This document shows, one piece after another, positions 7,263 to 16,675 of a stretch of DNA of 64,000 nucleotides. Each line of letters begins with the position of its first letter. Within the stretch, counting starts at the first letter, position 1. The translations under genes were made by a program, and so were the position numbers. Origin of the DNA: Halanaerobium saccharolyticum (lineage in GTDB: Bacteria; Bacillota; Halanaerobiia; Halanaerobiales; Halanaerobiaceae); contig NZ_SNWX01000012.1 in assembly GCF_004362045.1 (NCBI RefSeq), positions 23,182-87,181 of the forward strand. The letters run 5' to 3'. The notes beneath the pieces were generated by a model, which was not told the DNA's origin, made no database searches, and worked only from the letters and a program-made list of their open reading frames with translations.

Positions 7263-8585
7263 ATGAAGATCAGTAAGAAAAATTTAACCCCGGCTCAATA
7301 TTTAGTTAGCGGCTATTTTATAATAATTATGCTGGGGGCTTTACTTTTAATGCTGCCTATTGCCACTACTGATGGTCAGGGTTTAAATGCAGTTGATGCA
7401 GTTTTTACTGCCACTTCTGCTACCTGTGTTACAGGTTTAATTGTAGTTAATACCAAAGAAGCTTTTACTATTTTTGGTTCAACGGTCATTATGCTTTTGA
7501 TTCAAATTGGTGGGCTGGGTATTATGTCTATGTCAACACTGTTTGCTTTTATTATTGGCAAAAAAATAAGCCTCAAAGAAAGATTAATTATCCAGGAAGA
7601 TTTAAATCAGTATCAAATTTCTGGTATGGTGAAGTTGGTTCAGTATTTATTAGGCTTCACCTTTGCTATAGAAGGAACGGCAGCTGTAATCTTATTTGCC
7701 CGTCTGGTTCAGGATTATCCTGCCGGTAGAGCAATCTATTTAGCAATTTTTCATTCAGTGTCTGCTTTTAATAATGCTGGTTTTGATCTTTTTGGTAACA
7801 GTTTAGAGAACTTTACCGGAGATATAACCATAAATTTTGTTATTATGGCTTTAATTATCCTGGGAGGTATAGGTTTTGGAGTCATGGTAGAAGCCTATAA
7901 TCGGGTTAAATTTAAAAAGTCAACTCTGCAGACTAAAATTGTAATTGTGATGACACTGGTACTCTTAGTTTTTGGTTTTATTGTCTTTTTTGCTTTAGAA
8001 TATGATAATACTCTTGCTGGATTACCACTGCTTGATAAAACACTGGGGGCAATGTTTCTTTCTGTTACACCCAGAACAGCAGGTTTTAATACAGTTCCAA
8101 CTGGAGCTTTAAAACAGTCTTCACTTTTTATTATCATCATCTTAATGTTTATAGGTGCTTCTCCCGGTTCAACTGGTGGAGGGATCAAGACAACTACTTT
8201 TGGAGTAATGCTTGTTACTCTAAAAAATATGATTACAGGTAAAGAAGACATGGAAGTATATAACCGCCGGTTTGAAAAAAAGATTATCTATGAGGCCTTT
8301 ACAATTACAATGCTGGCTGCTGGTCTGGTTGTATTAGTAACTACTTTATTATTGATAATCGAGGACTTTCAATTTATAGATGTTTTATTTGAGACAGTTT
8401 CTGCCTTTGGTACGGTGGGACTTTCAACTGGAATTACAGGTCAATTATCTGATATCAGCAGAGTCTTAATCACAATAACTATGTTTGCCGGTAGAGTTGG
8501 ACCTTTGACTTTAGCACTGGCATTTGGAGAAAGAGTAAGAAAAGGTAAATATCACTATCCAACAGAAAAAGTAATGGTTGGTTAA
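7263..8585 (+). CDS. ktrB: Potassium uptake channel subunit KtrB
   Basis: A 440-residue TrkH/KtrB-family membrane protein with four M1-P-M2 repeats. The four selectivity-loop glycines are visible in TSATCVTGLIV, SAFNNAGFDL, TPRTAGFNTV and SAFGTVGLSTG, and the intramembrane gating loop before the last repeats contains GASPGSTGGGIKTTT. KtrB forms a dimeric K(+) channel gated by a ring of the cytosolic KtrA, often Na(+)-dependent. ktrA follows 21 bases downstream. It is the first gene after the c-di-AMP riboswitch. Confidence 0.95.
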   Translation: MKISKKNLTPAQYLVSGYFIIIMLGALLLMLPIATTDGQGLNAVDAVFTATSATCVTGLIVVNTKEAFTIFGSTVIMLLIQIGGLGIMSMSTLFAFIIGKKISLKERLIIQEDLNQYQISGMVKLVQYLLGFTFAIEGTAAVILFARLVQDYPAGRAIYLAIFHSVSAFNNAGFDLFGNSLENFTGDITINFVIMALIILGGIGFGVMVEAYNRVKFKKSTLQTKIVIVMTLVLLVFGFIVFFALEYDNTLAGLPLLDKTLGAMFLSVTPRTAGFNTVPTGALKQSSLFIIIILMFIGASPGSTGGGIKTTTFGVMLVTLKNMITGKEDMEVYNRRFEKKIIYEAFTITMLAAGLVVLVTTLLLIIEDFQFIDVLFETVSAFGTVGLSTGITGQLSDISRVLITITMFAGRVGPLTLALAFGERVRKGKYHYPTEKVMVG

Positions 8586-8606
8586 TTTCGATAGGGGGAA
8601 GAATAA

Positions 8607-9260
8607 ATGAAACAGTTTGTTGTTGTAGGTTTGGGAAGATTTGGTGCCAGTGTTGCTGCAACTCTGGCAGAAAATGGACATGATGTTTTAGCTATTGACC
8701 GCGACCCAGAAAAAGTGCAGGCAATTAGTGGAGATGTAACTCATGCTGTAGAGGCTGATGCCACTGATGAGGAAGCTCTAAAAACTCTGGGAGTCAGAAA
8801 CTTTGATGTAGCAGTAGTCAGTATTGGGGACAATGTTTCGGCAAATATCTTATGTACTTTAATCTTAAAGGAATTAAATTTGCCATATGTAATTGTCAAA
8901 GCTCCTGATACCTTACATGGTAAGGTTTTAACTAAAGTGGGAGCAGATAGAGTGGTTTATCCAGAAAGAGATATGGGAGTTAGAATTGCTCAAAATTTAA
9001 TTTCTTCCAATGTTTTAGATTATATTGAGTTTGCACCTGAGTATGGAGTTATTGAAATTCTGGCAAGTCAGAAAATGGTTGGAAGAACATTAAAAGAACT
9101 GGAGTTAAGAGCTAATTTTGATGTCAATGTAATGGCAATTAAACGAGGAGAGCAGCTCTACATTTCTCCGGGTGCTGATGATAAAATTATGGATGGAGAT
9201 AAACTAGTTTTAATGGGTAAAAACGAAAACTTAGATAAAATGAGAGATTTCGGGAACTAA
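8607..9260 (+). CDS. ktrA: KtrA/TrkA regulatory RCK protein
   Basis: A 217-residue cytosolic gating ring subunit: RCK_N Rossmann domain with GLGRFG and the following acidic D of AIDRDP (about residues 7-35), and RCK_C domain from about 138 to the end. KtrA binds ATP/ADP to gate KtrB, and in several Firmicutes its RCK_C binds c-di-AMP, so this system may be controlled by the same nucleotide at RNA and protein level. RBS AGGGGGAAG. Co-transcribed with ktrB. Confidence 0.95.
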   Translation: MKQFVVVGLGRFGASVAATLAENGHDVLAIDRDPEKVQAISGDVTHAVEADATDEEALKTLGVRNFDVAVVSIGDNVSANILCTLILKELNLPYVIVKAPDTLHGKVLTKVGADRVVYPERDMGVRIAQNLISSNVLDYIEFAPEYGVIEILASQKMVGRTLKELELRANFDVNVMAIKRGEQLYISPGADDKIMDGDKLVLMGKNENLDKMRDFGN

Positions 9261-9309
9261 ATATTACCTGGTTACTTAAAGATAATCTTTTGTTAGGGAG
9301 TGTAAAAAG

Positions 9310-11136
9310 ATGAAAATAAAAACATTAAAAGGCAAAATGCTCCTTGGTTTTGCAGTTATGATTATTATAATAGCAGGAGTTGTGGGTTGGAGTATCTATA
9401 ATTTTGAAACTTTATCAAATGCTATAAATGATATTATGGTTGAAAATTACCGCAGTATTAAAGCCAGTGACAGTATGGTGGAGTCAATTGAGCGTCAGGA
9501 TAGTGCTCTGCTGCTGCTTTTAAGATCTACAGAAGATCAGGGTCAGGAGATATTCAGGAGAAATGAAAAAGAATTTTATACCTGGCTGGCCCGAGCAGAA
9601 GATAATATTACTATCGAGGGTGAAGGCGAGATTTTAGAACAAATAAATGAAAAATATTTTAGTTTTGTTTCTAAATTTGATAAGTTTTATAATGCAGATG
9701 AAGATCAGCGCTGGGAGATATATAACCAGGAACTGCTTCCTTTATTTAATGAAATCAAAAGTGATATCCGTGAACTAAGAGAATTAAATAGGCAGGCAAT
9801 GGTTGAAGCACAGCGTGATGCAAATAGCAGAGCCAATCAGGCAATTATCTATACTATTGTGCTCGCCCTAACAGTAATTATAGTTTCTCTGATTTTTGCT
9901 GTTTATCTAACAAAGCAAATCTTGCGGCCGATTAGGGAGCTGGAAAAAGGAATCCAAAAAGTTGCAGATAGAAATTTTCAACAGCAGGTAGAAGTCGCCT
10001 CTGAAGATGAAATTGGAGCACTTGCTGATGAATTTAATGAGATGATTTCAAAGCTGCAGGAATACGAGAAACTTAATGTTAAAAAACTGGTAATGGAAAA
10101 AGAAAAGTCGGAAGCAGTAGTTAATAATTTAAGCAGCCCTTTAATTGTAACGGATCAGGATCATAAAATTGTATTAATTAATGAAACTGCAAAAGAGTTA
10201 TTTTCTATCAAACAGGATGTGATTGATACCCACTTTTTAGAAGTGATTCAGGCAGAAGAGATTTTCGAATATATTAAAAATCCTGACGCCAAAGAAAAAA
10301 GAACATTTAAACTAAAGAAAGATGATAAAGAAAGACATTATAGAATATCTACAAAACAGGTAATAGATGAAGATGAAGAATATCAATTTACAGTTACTCT
10401 TTTAGAAGATATTACAAGGTTAAAAGAAATTGATAATATGAAATCAGAATTTGTTTCTACTGTTTCTCACGAATTTAGAACTCCGCTGACTTCAATGAAT
10501 ATGGGCTTAAGTATGGTAATTAATGAAGATACAGGAGAGCTAAATGAGGAGCAGCGTGAACTGCTGGAAGCTGCTTATGAGGATGTTGAGCGGCTGACAG
10601 AGCTGGTAAATGATCTGCTTGATCTTTCAAAGATTGAATCAGGCAGAATTGAAATGGAATTTGATAAGGTTGATGTCAATAATCTTATAGAGAAAACACT
10701 TAATCCATTTTATAAACAGGCTGAAGAAAAGGAAATTGAACTCAAATTTAAACAGTCAGAGGATAATGTTTTCGCCTGGGCAGATCCTTCCAAAATCAGC
10801 TGGGTTATTTCCAATTTAGTTGGCAACGCACTTCGCTATGCAGATGAAGGAAAAATTGAGGTCTCTGCAGAAGTAAAGGGAAGAAGGGTGCTGGTTTCAG
10901 TTACAGATAATGGGCCTGGAATTCCAAAAGAATATCAATCCAAGATATTTGATAAGTTTGTGCGGGCAGGTAATGATAAAGATGAGAAAAGCGGTACAGG
11001 ACTTGGTCTGGCTATTTCAAAGGAGATTATCACTGCCCATAATGGTAGAATCTGGGTAGATAGTGAAGAGGGTGAAGGTTCAACATTTTCGTTCTATATT
11101 CCACGGTTTGGCTATCAGGAGGAAAATAATGAGTAA
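9310..11136 (+). CDS. Membrane sensor histidine kinase (HAMP-PAS-HisKA-HATPase)
   Basis: A 608-residue kinase. TM1 is at about residues 10-30, an extracytoplasmic helical domain to about 178, TM2 to about 200, HAMP to about 255, a PAS domain (VVNNLSSPLIVTDQDHKI onwards) and the dimerisation box SEFVSTVSHEFRTPL with phospho-acceptor H387. The ATPase has NLVGNALRYA, DNGPGIP and GTGLGLAIS. It is not KdpD: there is no KdpD N-terminal domain or USP insertion. It overlaps the next receiver gene by 8 bases and sits between Ktr and Trk genes, so it probably senses an osmotic, potassium or envelope cue. Confidence 0.93.
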   Translation: MKIKTLKGKMLLGFAVMIIIIAGVVGWSIYNFETLSNAINDIMVENYRSIKASDSMVESIERQDSALLLLLRSTEDQGQEIFRRNEKEFYTWLARAEDNITIEGEGEILEQINEKYFSFVSKFDKFYNADEDQRWEIYNQELLPLFNEIKSDIRELRELNRQAMVEAQRDANSRANQAIIYTIVLALTVIIVSLIFAVYLTKQILRPIRELEKGIQKVADRNFQQQVEVASEDEIGALADEFNEMISKLQEYEKLNVKKLVMEKEKSEAVVNNLSSPLIVTDQDHKIVLINETAKELFSIKQDVIDTHFLEVIQAEEIFEYIKNPDAKEKRTFKLKKDDKERHYRISTKQVIDEDEEYQFTVTLLEDITRLKEIDNMKSEFVSTVSHEFRTPLTSMNMGLSMVINEDTGELNEEQRELLEAAYEDVERLTELVNDLLDLSKIESGRIEMEFDKVDVNNLIEKTLNPFYKQAEEKEIELKFKQSEDNVFAWADPSKISWVISNLVGNALRYADEGKIEVSAEVKGRRVLVSVTDNGPGIPKEYQSKIFDKFVRAGNDKDEKSGTGLGLAISKEIITAHNGRIWVDSEEGEGSTFSFYIPRFGYQEENNE

Positions 11137-11551
11137 AATATTAGTAGTAGATGATGAAAAAAATATCAGGCTTGTGGTTGGTAAAAGTCTGGAAAAAGCA
11201 GGCTTTGATGTAGTTTATGCAGTTGATGGAGTGGAAGCGGTTGATCAGGCAAATAAATTTAATCCTGATCTTGTGCTTTTAGATCTGAGACTGCCAAAAA
11301 TGAATGGATTTTTAGTGTTGGAAGCTCTTAAAGGTGATACTCCAACTGAAGATATTCCAATAATTATTCTTTCGGCTTTATCAGAGGAAGATGATGTGCA
11401 GAAAGCAATTTCTCTGGGGGCTGAAGATTTTTTAGTAAAACCAATAAGTCAGAGTGATCTGCTGGCTGCTGTAGAAGAAAATATAAGGGTTGAAGAAAGA
11501 GGAAATAGTAAAGAAGAGGAAAATGAGGAGGAAAAAAATTATGAAGAATAA
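11129..11551 (+). CDS. Stand-alone receiver-domain response regulator
   Basis: A 140-residue CheY-like protein with acidic pocket D8 D9, phospho-acceptor D52 (LLDLRLP), the switch S of ILSALS and the K of LVKP. There is no DNA-binding domain; only an acidic, glutamate-rich tail of about 20 residues follows the receiver. The start at 11129 (MSKILVVDDEKN) has AGGAGG just upstream and overlaps the kinase gene. It is likely a phosphorelay intermediate or protein-interaction output for the kinase. Confidence 0.9.
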   Translation: MSKILVVDDEKNIRLVVGKSLEKAGFDVVYAVDGVEAVDQANKFNPDLVLLDLRLPKMNGFLVLEALKGDTPTEDIPIIILSALSEEDDVQKAISLGAEDFLVKPISQSDLLAAVEENIRVEERGNSKEEENEEEKNYEE

Positions 11552-12236
11552 AATATTAATCGTTGATGATGAAAAAAATATTCGACTGACTTTAAAAACT
11601 GCTTTATCAAAAGCTGGTTATGAGGTAGAAACTGCTGTTAATGGTGAAGATGGTTTAAGTAAACTACAGGAAGAAGAATATCCAATTGTGCTATTGGATA
11701 TGAAAATGCCAGGTATGGATGGAATTCAATTTTTAAAAAAAATTACAGATGATGAAATTGAAACTAAAGTAATAATGATCACAGGTTATGGAAGTGTAGA
11801 AACTGCTGTGGAAACTCTAAAGCTGGGGGCGGTTGATTATCTGCGCAAACCATTTAAGCCAGAAGAAATCATTAAAATTGTAGAAGATGTTTTTGATCGT
11901 TATGAAGTGGAAAATAGCGAAAAAGAAGTAGAAACATTTGATGAATATATTATGCTGGCTAAAAATGCAATTAATAAAAGGAATTTTTCAAAAGCGAAGG
12001 AAATGCTGCAGAAAGCTACTTCTTTAGATTCCGAAAAACCGGAACCCTTTAATCTACTGGGAATCATTTACGAAATGCAGCATAAACAGGCAGAGGCCAT
12101 GAAAATGTATAGAGCAGCTTTAGCACTAGAACCTGGATATAAGCCGGCTAATGATAATATTGAGCGTGCTGGTGAGAGTATGGGTTCAATTGATCTGGAC
12201 AATGTTAATTTTGGGGATGACGAGGAGGAAAAATAA
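11541..12236 (+). CDS. Response regulator with C-terminal TPR repeats
   Basis: A 231-residue protein: receiver domain (residues 1-125; D9 D10, phospho-acceptor D53, K of LRKPF) followed by two tetratricopeptide repeats (about 135-215) with the TPR signature around EPFNLLGIIYEM and AEAMKMYRAALALEP. There is no DNA-binding or enzymatic output, so phosphorylation probably controls a protein-protein contact. It overlaps the previous receiver by 11 bases and is immediately followed by two TrkA-type genes, whose products, or the transporters, are attractive partners. Confidence 0.88.
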   Translation: MKNKILIVDDEKNIRLTLKTALSKAGYEVETAVNGEDGLSKLQEEEYPIVLLDMKMPGMDGIQFLKKITDDEIETKVIMITGYGSVETAVETLKLGAVDYLRKPFKPEEIIKIVEDVFDRYEVENSEKEVETFDEYIMLAKNAINKRNFSKAKEMLQKATSLDSEKPEPFNLLGIIYEMQHKQAEAMKMYRAALALEPGYKPANDNIERAGESMGSIDLDNVNFGDDEEEK

Positions 12237-12650
12237 ATGTTTATAGTGATTATAGGCTGTGGCAGAACCGGTTCTCTGCTGGCAGGAAACCTCTCCCGCT
12301 CCGGTCATGAAGTAGTTGTGATTGAACATGATCCAGAGTCATTTGCTCTGCTCCCTGTTGATTTTTCCGGTTTTCAGATTGAGGGGGATGCCGCAGAAAA
12401 TGATATTTTAAAAGAAGGAAAAATTGAGTCAGCTGATCTGGTTATAGTGAGTACTGGTAATGACCAGATAAATTATCTGGTATCACAGATGGCAAAGGTT
12501 AATTTTGATGTGCCAAGGATTATGGTCAGAACAATTGACCCGGCAGTAGAGAAAATGTATGAAAATGAAGATAGAGTGGAAAGCTTTTCGCAAATTTCTC
12601 TTTTAGCTGAAAATATGATTAATAAAATTGAGCGAGAAGGGATGAGATAA
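12237..12650 (+). CDS. TrkA-N (RCK_N) domain protein
   Basis: A 137-residue protein containing only the nucleotide-binding RCK_N Rossmann domain (IGCGRTG, then VIEHDPE) without an RCK_C domain. It begins directly after the TAA of the response regulator with GAGGAGG upstream. Pairing with the full TrkA protein encoded next is plausible: together they may give the four-domain arrangement found in large TrkA proteins, gating the TrkH at 13317. Confidence 0.88.
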   Translation: MFIVIIGCGRTGSLLAGNLSRSGHEVVVIEHDPESFALLPVDFSGFQIEGDAAENDILKEGKIESADLVIVSTGNDQINYLVSQMAKVNFDVPRIMVRTIDPAVEKMYENEDRVESFSQISLLAENMINKIEREGMR

Positions 12651-12652
12651 AT

Positions 12653-13315
12653 GTGGATATCATATTAGTTGGTGGAGGCAAGTTGATTTATCATCTTGGC
12701 AAAAAATTAATATCAAAAGGACATTTTTTAACAATCATCAATAAAGATAGAAAACTGGCAGAGGATTTAGCGAGAGAAATCAACGCTACAGTTGTTTTTG
12801 GTGATGCAACTAATAAAACTGTATTAGAAGATGCAGGGGCCTATAAGGCTGATAATTTAGTTTCCTTAACTCAAAAAGACCATAATAACCTTTTTATCTG
12901 TAAAATGGCAATGGATTATTTTGGGGTGGAGAGAACAACAGCTCTGGTCAACAATCCAGAAAATGAGGAATTATTTAACACTTTAGGGATTACAGGCATC
13001 TTCAATATCACTGATTTAATCAGCTCGATCATTGAGCAGAGCGTGTCTGCAGATGATGTCAGTAATTTAACAATGATTGAAGAAGGGAAGTTAAGTATTT
13101 TCCAGGTAGAGGTATCTCCTGTGTCGGAGGCTGTGGGTAAAGAAATAAAGGATATAGATTTACCGCTGACCATTGTTTTAGGGGGAATAGTTCGTAATGG
13201 AGAAATTATCATTCCGCGTGGTGGTTCTCAAATTAAGGCAGGAGATAAAATAGTGATTATTTCACTGCCGGAAGAGCAGGCAGAGGCCATTAAAGTATTT
13301 GGTGGTGAAGAATAA
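12653..13315 (+). CDS. trkA: TrkA-type potassium transport regulator (GTG start)
   Basis: A 220-residue protein with RCK_N (LVGGGKLIYHLG; first glycine motif slightly changed from GxGxxG) and RCK_C (about 140-215). The start is GTG at 12653 because an overlapping ATG at 12651 leads quickly to a stop. It is separated by two bases from the previous gene and by one base from trkH. Role: cytosolic gating partner of TrkH. Confidence 0.9.
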   Translation: MDIILVGGGKLIYHLGKKLISKGHFLTIINKDRKLAEDLAREINATVVFGDATNKTVLEDAGAYKADNLVSLTQKDHNNLFICKMAMDYFGVERTTALVNNPENEELFNTLGITGIFNITDLISSIIEQSVSADDVSNLTMIEEGKLSIFQVEVSPVSEAVGKEIKDIDLPLTIVLGGIVRNGEIIIPRGGSQIKAGDKIVIISLPEEQAEAIKVFGGEE

Positions 13316-13316
13316 A

Positions 13317-14801
13317 ATGAAATATAAAAATCTACTTATTTCTCGCTATTTCTTGATTTCAAAATATACGGGAATAATAATTATGTTTGCTGGAGCGGCT
13401 ATTGCTTCACCGCTTTTATTTTTAATAGCTTATCCAGAAGAGGCTGCTCTGGCTCCGCATTTTTTGCTGGCAGCAGGCCTCTCAGTGCTGGCAGGGTTAG
13501 CGCTTTATATTTATGGTAGTAAACATCAGGAAAAAGATGTCGAATTATCATTAAATGAAGGAAGTATAATAGTTATTTTTTCCTGGTTGGGAGCAATTTT
13601 TTTCTCTGCAATTCCTTTTATTACAATTCTGGATATGAGCTGGACTCATTCCATTTTTGAGGTTGTAAGTGGCTGGACAACTACAGGTTTATCACTGGTA
13701 GATGTTACAACTGCTCCCAAATTAATATTAATCTGGCGCAGTATTATGCAGTTTTTCGGAGGTGCTGGTCTGGCAGTTATTGCTTTATCATCACTGCTTC
13801 CAGTTCACGGAATGGGTCTCTATATGGCTGAGGCTCGAAGTGACAAACTGTTACCTCATGTTAAAAGATCAACAATGATGATTATGAAGATTTATACACT
13901 TTATACTATTGCTGGTATCTTTTTATACTATTTTTCCGGAATGTCTATGTTTGATTCTATCAATCACTCGATGGCAGCAATTTCTACCGGGGGATTTTCA
14001 ACTCAACCGGACAGTATAGGTCATTATAACAGCCTTTCCATAGAAGTAGTAACCATTGTTCTAATGTTTTTAGGTACAATCAACTTTGCAACTCACTATA
14101 CTTTACTTAAAGGTAAAATTAGAACTTTTTTTAAAAATGCAGAAATTCGCTTAATGATTACTTTATTTACGCTTTTAACACCAATTTTAATGTTTTTTTC
14201 ATTAAATACTTTATATCCCAGATTGAGTGAGAATTTTAGGGTTACGTTTTTTCAGATTATAACTGCTTTATCAACAACCGGATTTTCGACCATCTCTTTT
14301 GCTGGCTGGCCCTTATTTGCTAATTTTATTATCATTTTAATTATGCTGGTTGGTGGAGGAACAGGATCAACTGCCGGTGGTATCAAGCAGTACAGGATTT
14401 ATTTAATCTTTAAATCAATTTACTGGGAAATTAAAGAACAATTTTTACCCCGTAGAAGTGTGAGCAGTAATTATCTCTGGCGGGGAGAAAATAAGTTTCA
14501 TGTTAAAGATCAGCATATTAAAGATGTGGCAAACTATATAATTCTATATTTATTTACCTTTTTTGCCGGGGTAGCAATTCATACTGCCTATGGATATTCT
14601 CTTTTAGACAGTATGTTTGAGTTTGGATCTGCTTTAGGAACTGTTGGACTTTCTATTGGTCTGATTTCTCCAGCGGCACCAGCCGGTATTATCTGGACTC
14701 AGACTATTGGTATGTTTTTAGGAAGATTAGAGTTTTTCATTATTCTTTATGCCGGTATTAAATTAGTCAAAGATGGTGTTTATATAGCAAAACATGATTA
14801 A
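13317..14801 (+). CDS. trkH: TrkH-family potassium transporter
   Basis: A 494-residue membrane protein, longer than KtrB at the N-terminus. The four pore loops are visible: SGWTTTGLSL, AAISTGGFST, TALSTTGFST and SALGTVGLSI. The ATG at 13317 is chosen over three upstream alternatives (TTG, GTG, GTG) because it begins the typical N-terminus and follows GGTGAAG. This is a second, distinct K(+) channel-type system in the same transcription unit as ktrAB. Confidence 0.93.
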   Translation: MKYKNLLISRYFLISKYTGIIIMFAGAAIASPLLFLIAYPEEAALAPHFLLAAGLSVLAGLALYIYGSKHQEKDVELSLNEGSIIVIFSWLGAIFFSAIPFITILDMSWTHSIFEVVSGWTTTGLSLVDVTTAPKLILIWRSIMQFFGGAGLAVIALSSLLPVHGMGLYMAEARSDKLLPHVKRSTMMIMKIYTLYTIAGIFLYYFSGMSMFDSINHSMAAISTGGFSTQPDSIGHYNSLSIEVVTIVLMFLGTINFATHYTLLKGKIRTFFKNAEIRLMITLFTLLTPILMFFSLNTLYPRLSENFRVTFFQIITALSTTGFSTISFAGWPLFANFIIILIMLVGGGTGSTAGGIKQYRIYLIFKSIYWEIKEQFLPRRSVSSNYLWRGENKFHVKDQHIKDVANYIILYLFTFFAGVAIHTAYGYSLLDSMFEFGSALGTVGLSIGLISPAAPAGIIWTQTIGMFLGRLEFFIILYAGIKLVKDGVYIAKHD

Positions 14802-14825
14802 ATTTTGAGACAGGGGTGGTGTTAA

Positions 14826-14915
14826 ATGGATCTGGGTAATATTATTTTAGGAGTAGTTACTATCTTTGTATTTATTTATCTTTCGTATGTTTTATTTTTT
14901 CCAACAAAGTTCTAA
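14826..14915 (+). CDS. kdpF: KdpF small membrane subunit
   Basis: A 29-residue single-helix peptide (MDLGNIILGVVTIFVFIYLS, then a YVLFFP tail), the same length and position as KdpF of Escherichia coli, directly before kdpA with only 15 bases between. GGGGTGG precedes the ATG. KdpF stabilises the KdpABC complex. Sequence conservation of KdpF is poor, so the call rests on size, one helix and position. Confidence 0.8.
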   Translation: MDLGNIILGVVTIFVFIYLSYVLFFPTKF

Positions 14916-14930
14916 AAGGAAGGTGATAAG

Positions 14931-16673
14931 ATGTTAAATATAGCAGCTTTAATTGTCTTTTTTGTACTATTATTTGCCTTAATATATGTCTTCGGCGAAT
15001 ATATAGCCTGGATATATCAGGAAGAGACAAATAGTAAAAGTGAACTACCTAAAAAGTTAAATTTGTTTAAAAAACTGGATCGACCTTTTAAGTTGATAGA
15101 AGAGAAAATATTTTCATTTTTGAATATCAAGCCAGACAAAGAAATGAATTGGAAGCAGTATCTATTTTCGCTTTTAATTTTCAATGGAATCTTATTTGTT
15201 TTTCTTTTTCTGGTCTTTAAATTCCAGAATATTCTACCACTAAATCCTCTTAATTTAGAAGGTATGAGCTGGGATCAGGCTTTTCATACAGCCAGTACTT
15301 TTGTCAGTAATACAAACCAGCAGCATTATGGTGGTGAAAATCTTTCTTATTTCTCCCAGCTATTTGCTGTTGGACTGGCAATGTTTTTATCTGCCGGTAC
15401 TGGACTGGCACTTGCTCCTGCCTTTACCCGAGGAATCCAGAATCAAGAAGATAGTAGACTGGGTAATTTTTATGTCAATCTAATTAAAGGTTTAATCAGA
15501 TTTTTACTGCCCATTTCATTTGTGATCGGAGTGATTTTAATTTCTCAGGGTTCACCCCAGTGGTTTGGTGGAGAGATTGTTGTCAATACCATTGAGGGAG
15601 TAAAACAGGCAATCAGAGTTGGTCCTGTAGCTGGAATTGAAGCGATTAAGACCCTGGGCACAAATGGTGGTGGTTTTTTTGCCGCCAATGCAGCTCATCC
15701 ATTTGAAAACCCGACAATATTATCTAACTTAGTACTTAACTTAATTATGCTGGCCAGCCCGATGGCAATCATTTATGCCTTTGGAATCTGGATGGGCAAG
15801 AGAAGACATGGAGTTATTTTAATTGGGGCTTTATTTGTTATCTTTCTTGGTCTTTTCTGGGTTACTGCAGCTGGAGAAATGCAGCCCAATCGAGCAGTAA
15901 CAATGGCAGAAAAAAATTTAAATATAACTGTTGATCAGAGTGCAGGCAATATGGAAGGAAAAGAGACGCGCTTTGGCAGTCTTTTAAGTTCACTCTGGGC
16001 AATATCCACAACTTCAACTACCAATGGCGCGGTAAACAGTATGCATAATAGTTATAGCCCACAGGGGCTCATGGGTCCATTCCTGGCTATGGCAATGAAT
16101 TGTCTCTATAATGGTATTGGAGTTGGATTACTTAATTTAATGACCTATATCTTTATCTGTGTCTTTATCGCAGGTCTGATGATTGGTCGGGCACCACAGT
16201 ACTTAGGTAAACAGATTGAGTGGAGAGAAGTTAAAATTGCAGCTTTAATTATTCTGCTGCTGCCTGTATTAGTCTTATTCCCAACTTCAATTGCAGTAAT
16301 TACTGAAGCCGGAAAAGAAGCTATCCATAATCCTGGTTTTACTGGTTTTTCAGAAGTATTATATGAGATGTTTTCCGCCGGAGCCAATAATGGCAGTGGG
16401 ATGGAAGGCTTAATGGATAATACAGTATTTTATAACCTACTCAATGGTGGCGCAATTCTAATGGGAAGATATCTTCCTATTTTCGGTCAGCTTTTAATAG
16501 CAGGTAATTTATCGAAGAAAAAAATCAGACCAGAAACAGAAGGAACACTTAAAGTAGAAAATCTGTCATTTCTAGTTCTATTTGTTGGTGTAATGATTAT
16601 TATTGGTGGTTTAATCTTTATGCCTGCATTAGCAGTAGGACCAATTGCAGAAATGCTAAGTGGGGGGATGTAG
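14931..16673 (+). CDS. kdpA: Potassium-transporting ATPase subunit KdpA
   Basis: A 580-residue channel-like subunit of the high-affinity K(+) pump. Selectivity-loop sequences are visible: [46 protein letters not shown] and [12 protein letters not shown]. The Q after NTN and the GTNGGG glycine known to bind K(+) are kept. It passes K(+) through a tunnel to KdpB. Length is normal. It is followed after two bases by kdpB. Confidence 0.96.
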   Translation: MLNIAALIVFFVLLFALIYVFGEYIAWIYQEETNSKSELPKKLNLFKKLDRPFKLIEEKIFSFLNIKPDKEMNWKQYLFSLLIFNGILFVFLFLVFKFQNILPLNPLNLEGMSWDQAFHTASTFVSNTNQQHYGGENLSYFSQLFAVGLAMFLSAGTGLALAPAFTRGIQNQEDSRLGNFYVNLIKGLIRFLLPISFVIGVILISQGSPQWFGGEIVVNTIEGVKQAIRVGPVAGIEAIKTLGTNGGGFFAANAAHPFENPTILSNLVLNLIMLASPMAIIYAFGIWMGKRRHGVILIGALFVIFLGLFWVTAAGEMQPNRAVTMAEKNLNITVDQSAGNMEGKETRFGSLLSSLWAISTTSTTNGAVNSMHNSYSPQGLMGPFLAMAMNCLYNGIGVGLLNLMTYIFICVFIAGLMIGRAPQYLGKQIEWREVKIAALIILLLPVLVLFPTSIAVITEAGKEAIHNPGFTGFSEVLYEMFSAGANNGSGMEGLMDNTVFYNLLNGGAILMGRYLPIFGQLLIAGNLSKKKIRPETEGTLKVENLSFLVLFVGVMIIIGGLIFMPALAVGPIAEMLSGGM

Positions 16674-16675
16674 AG

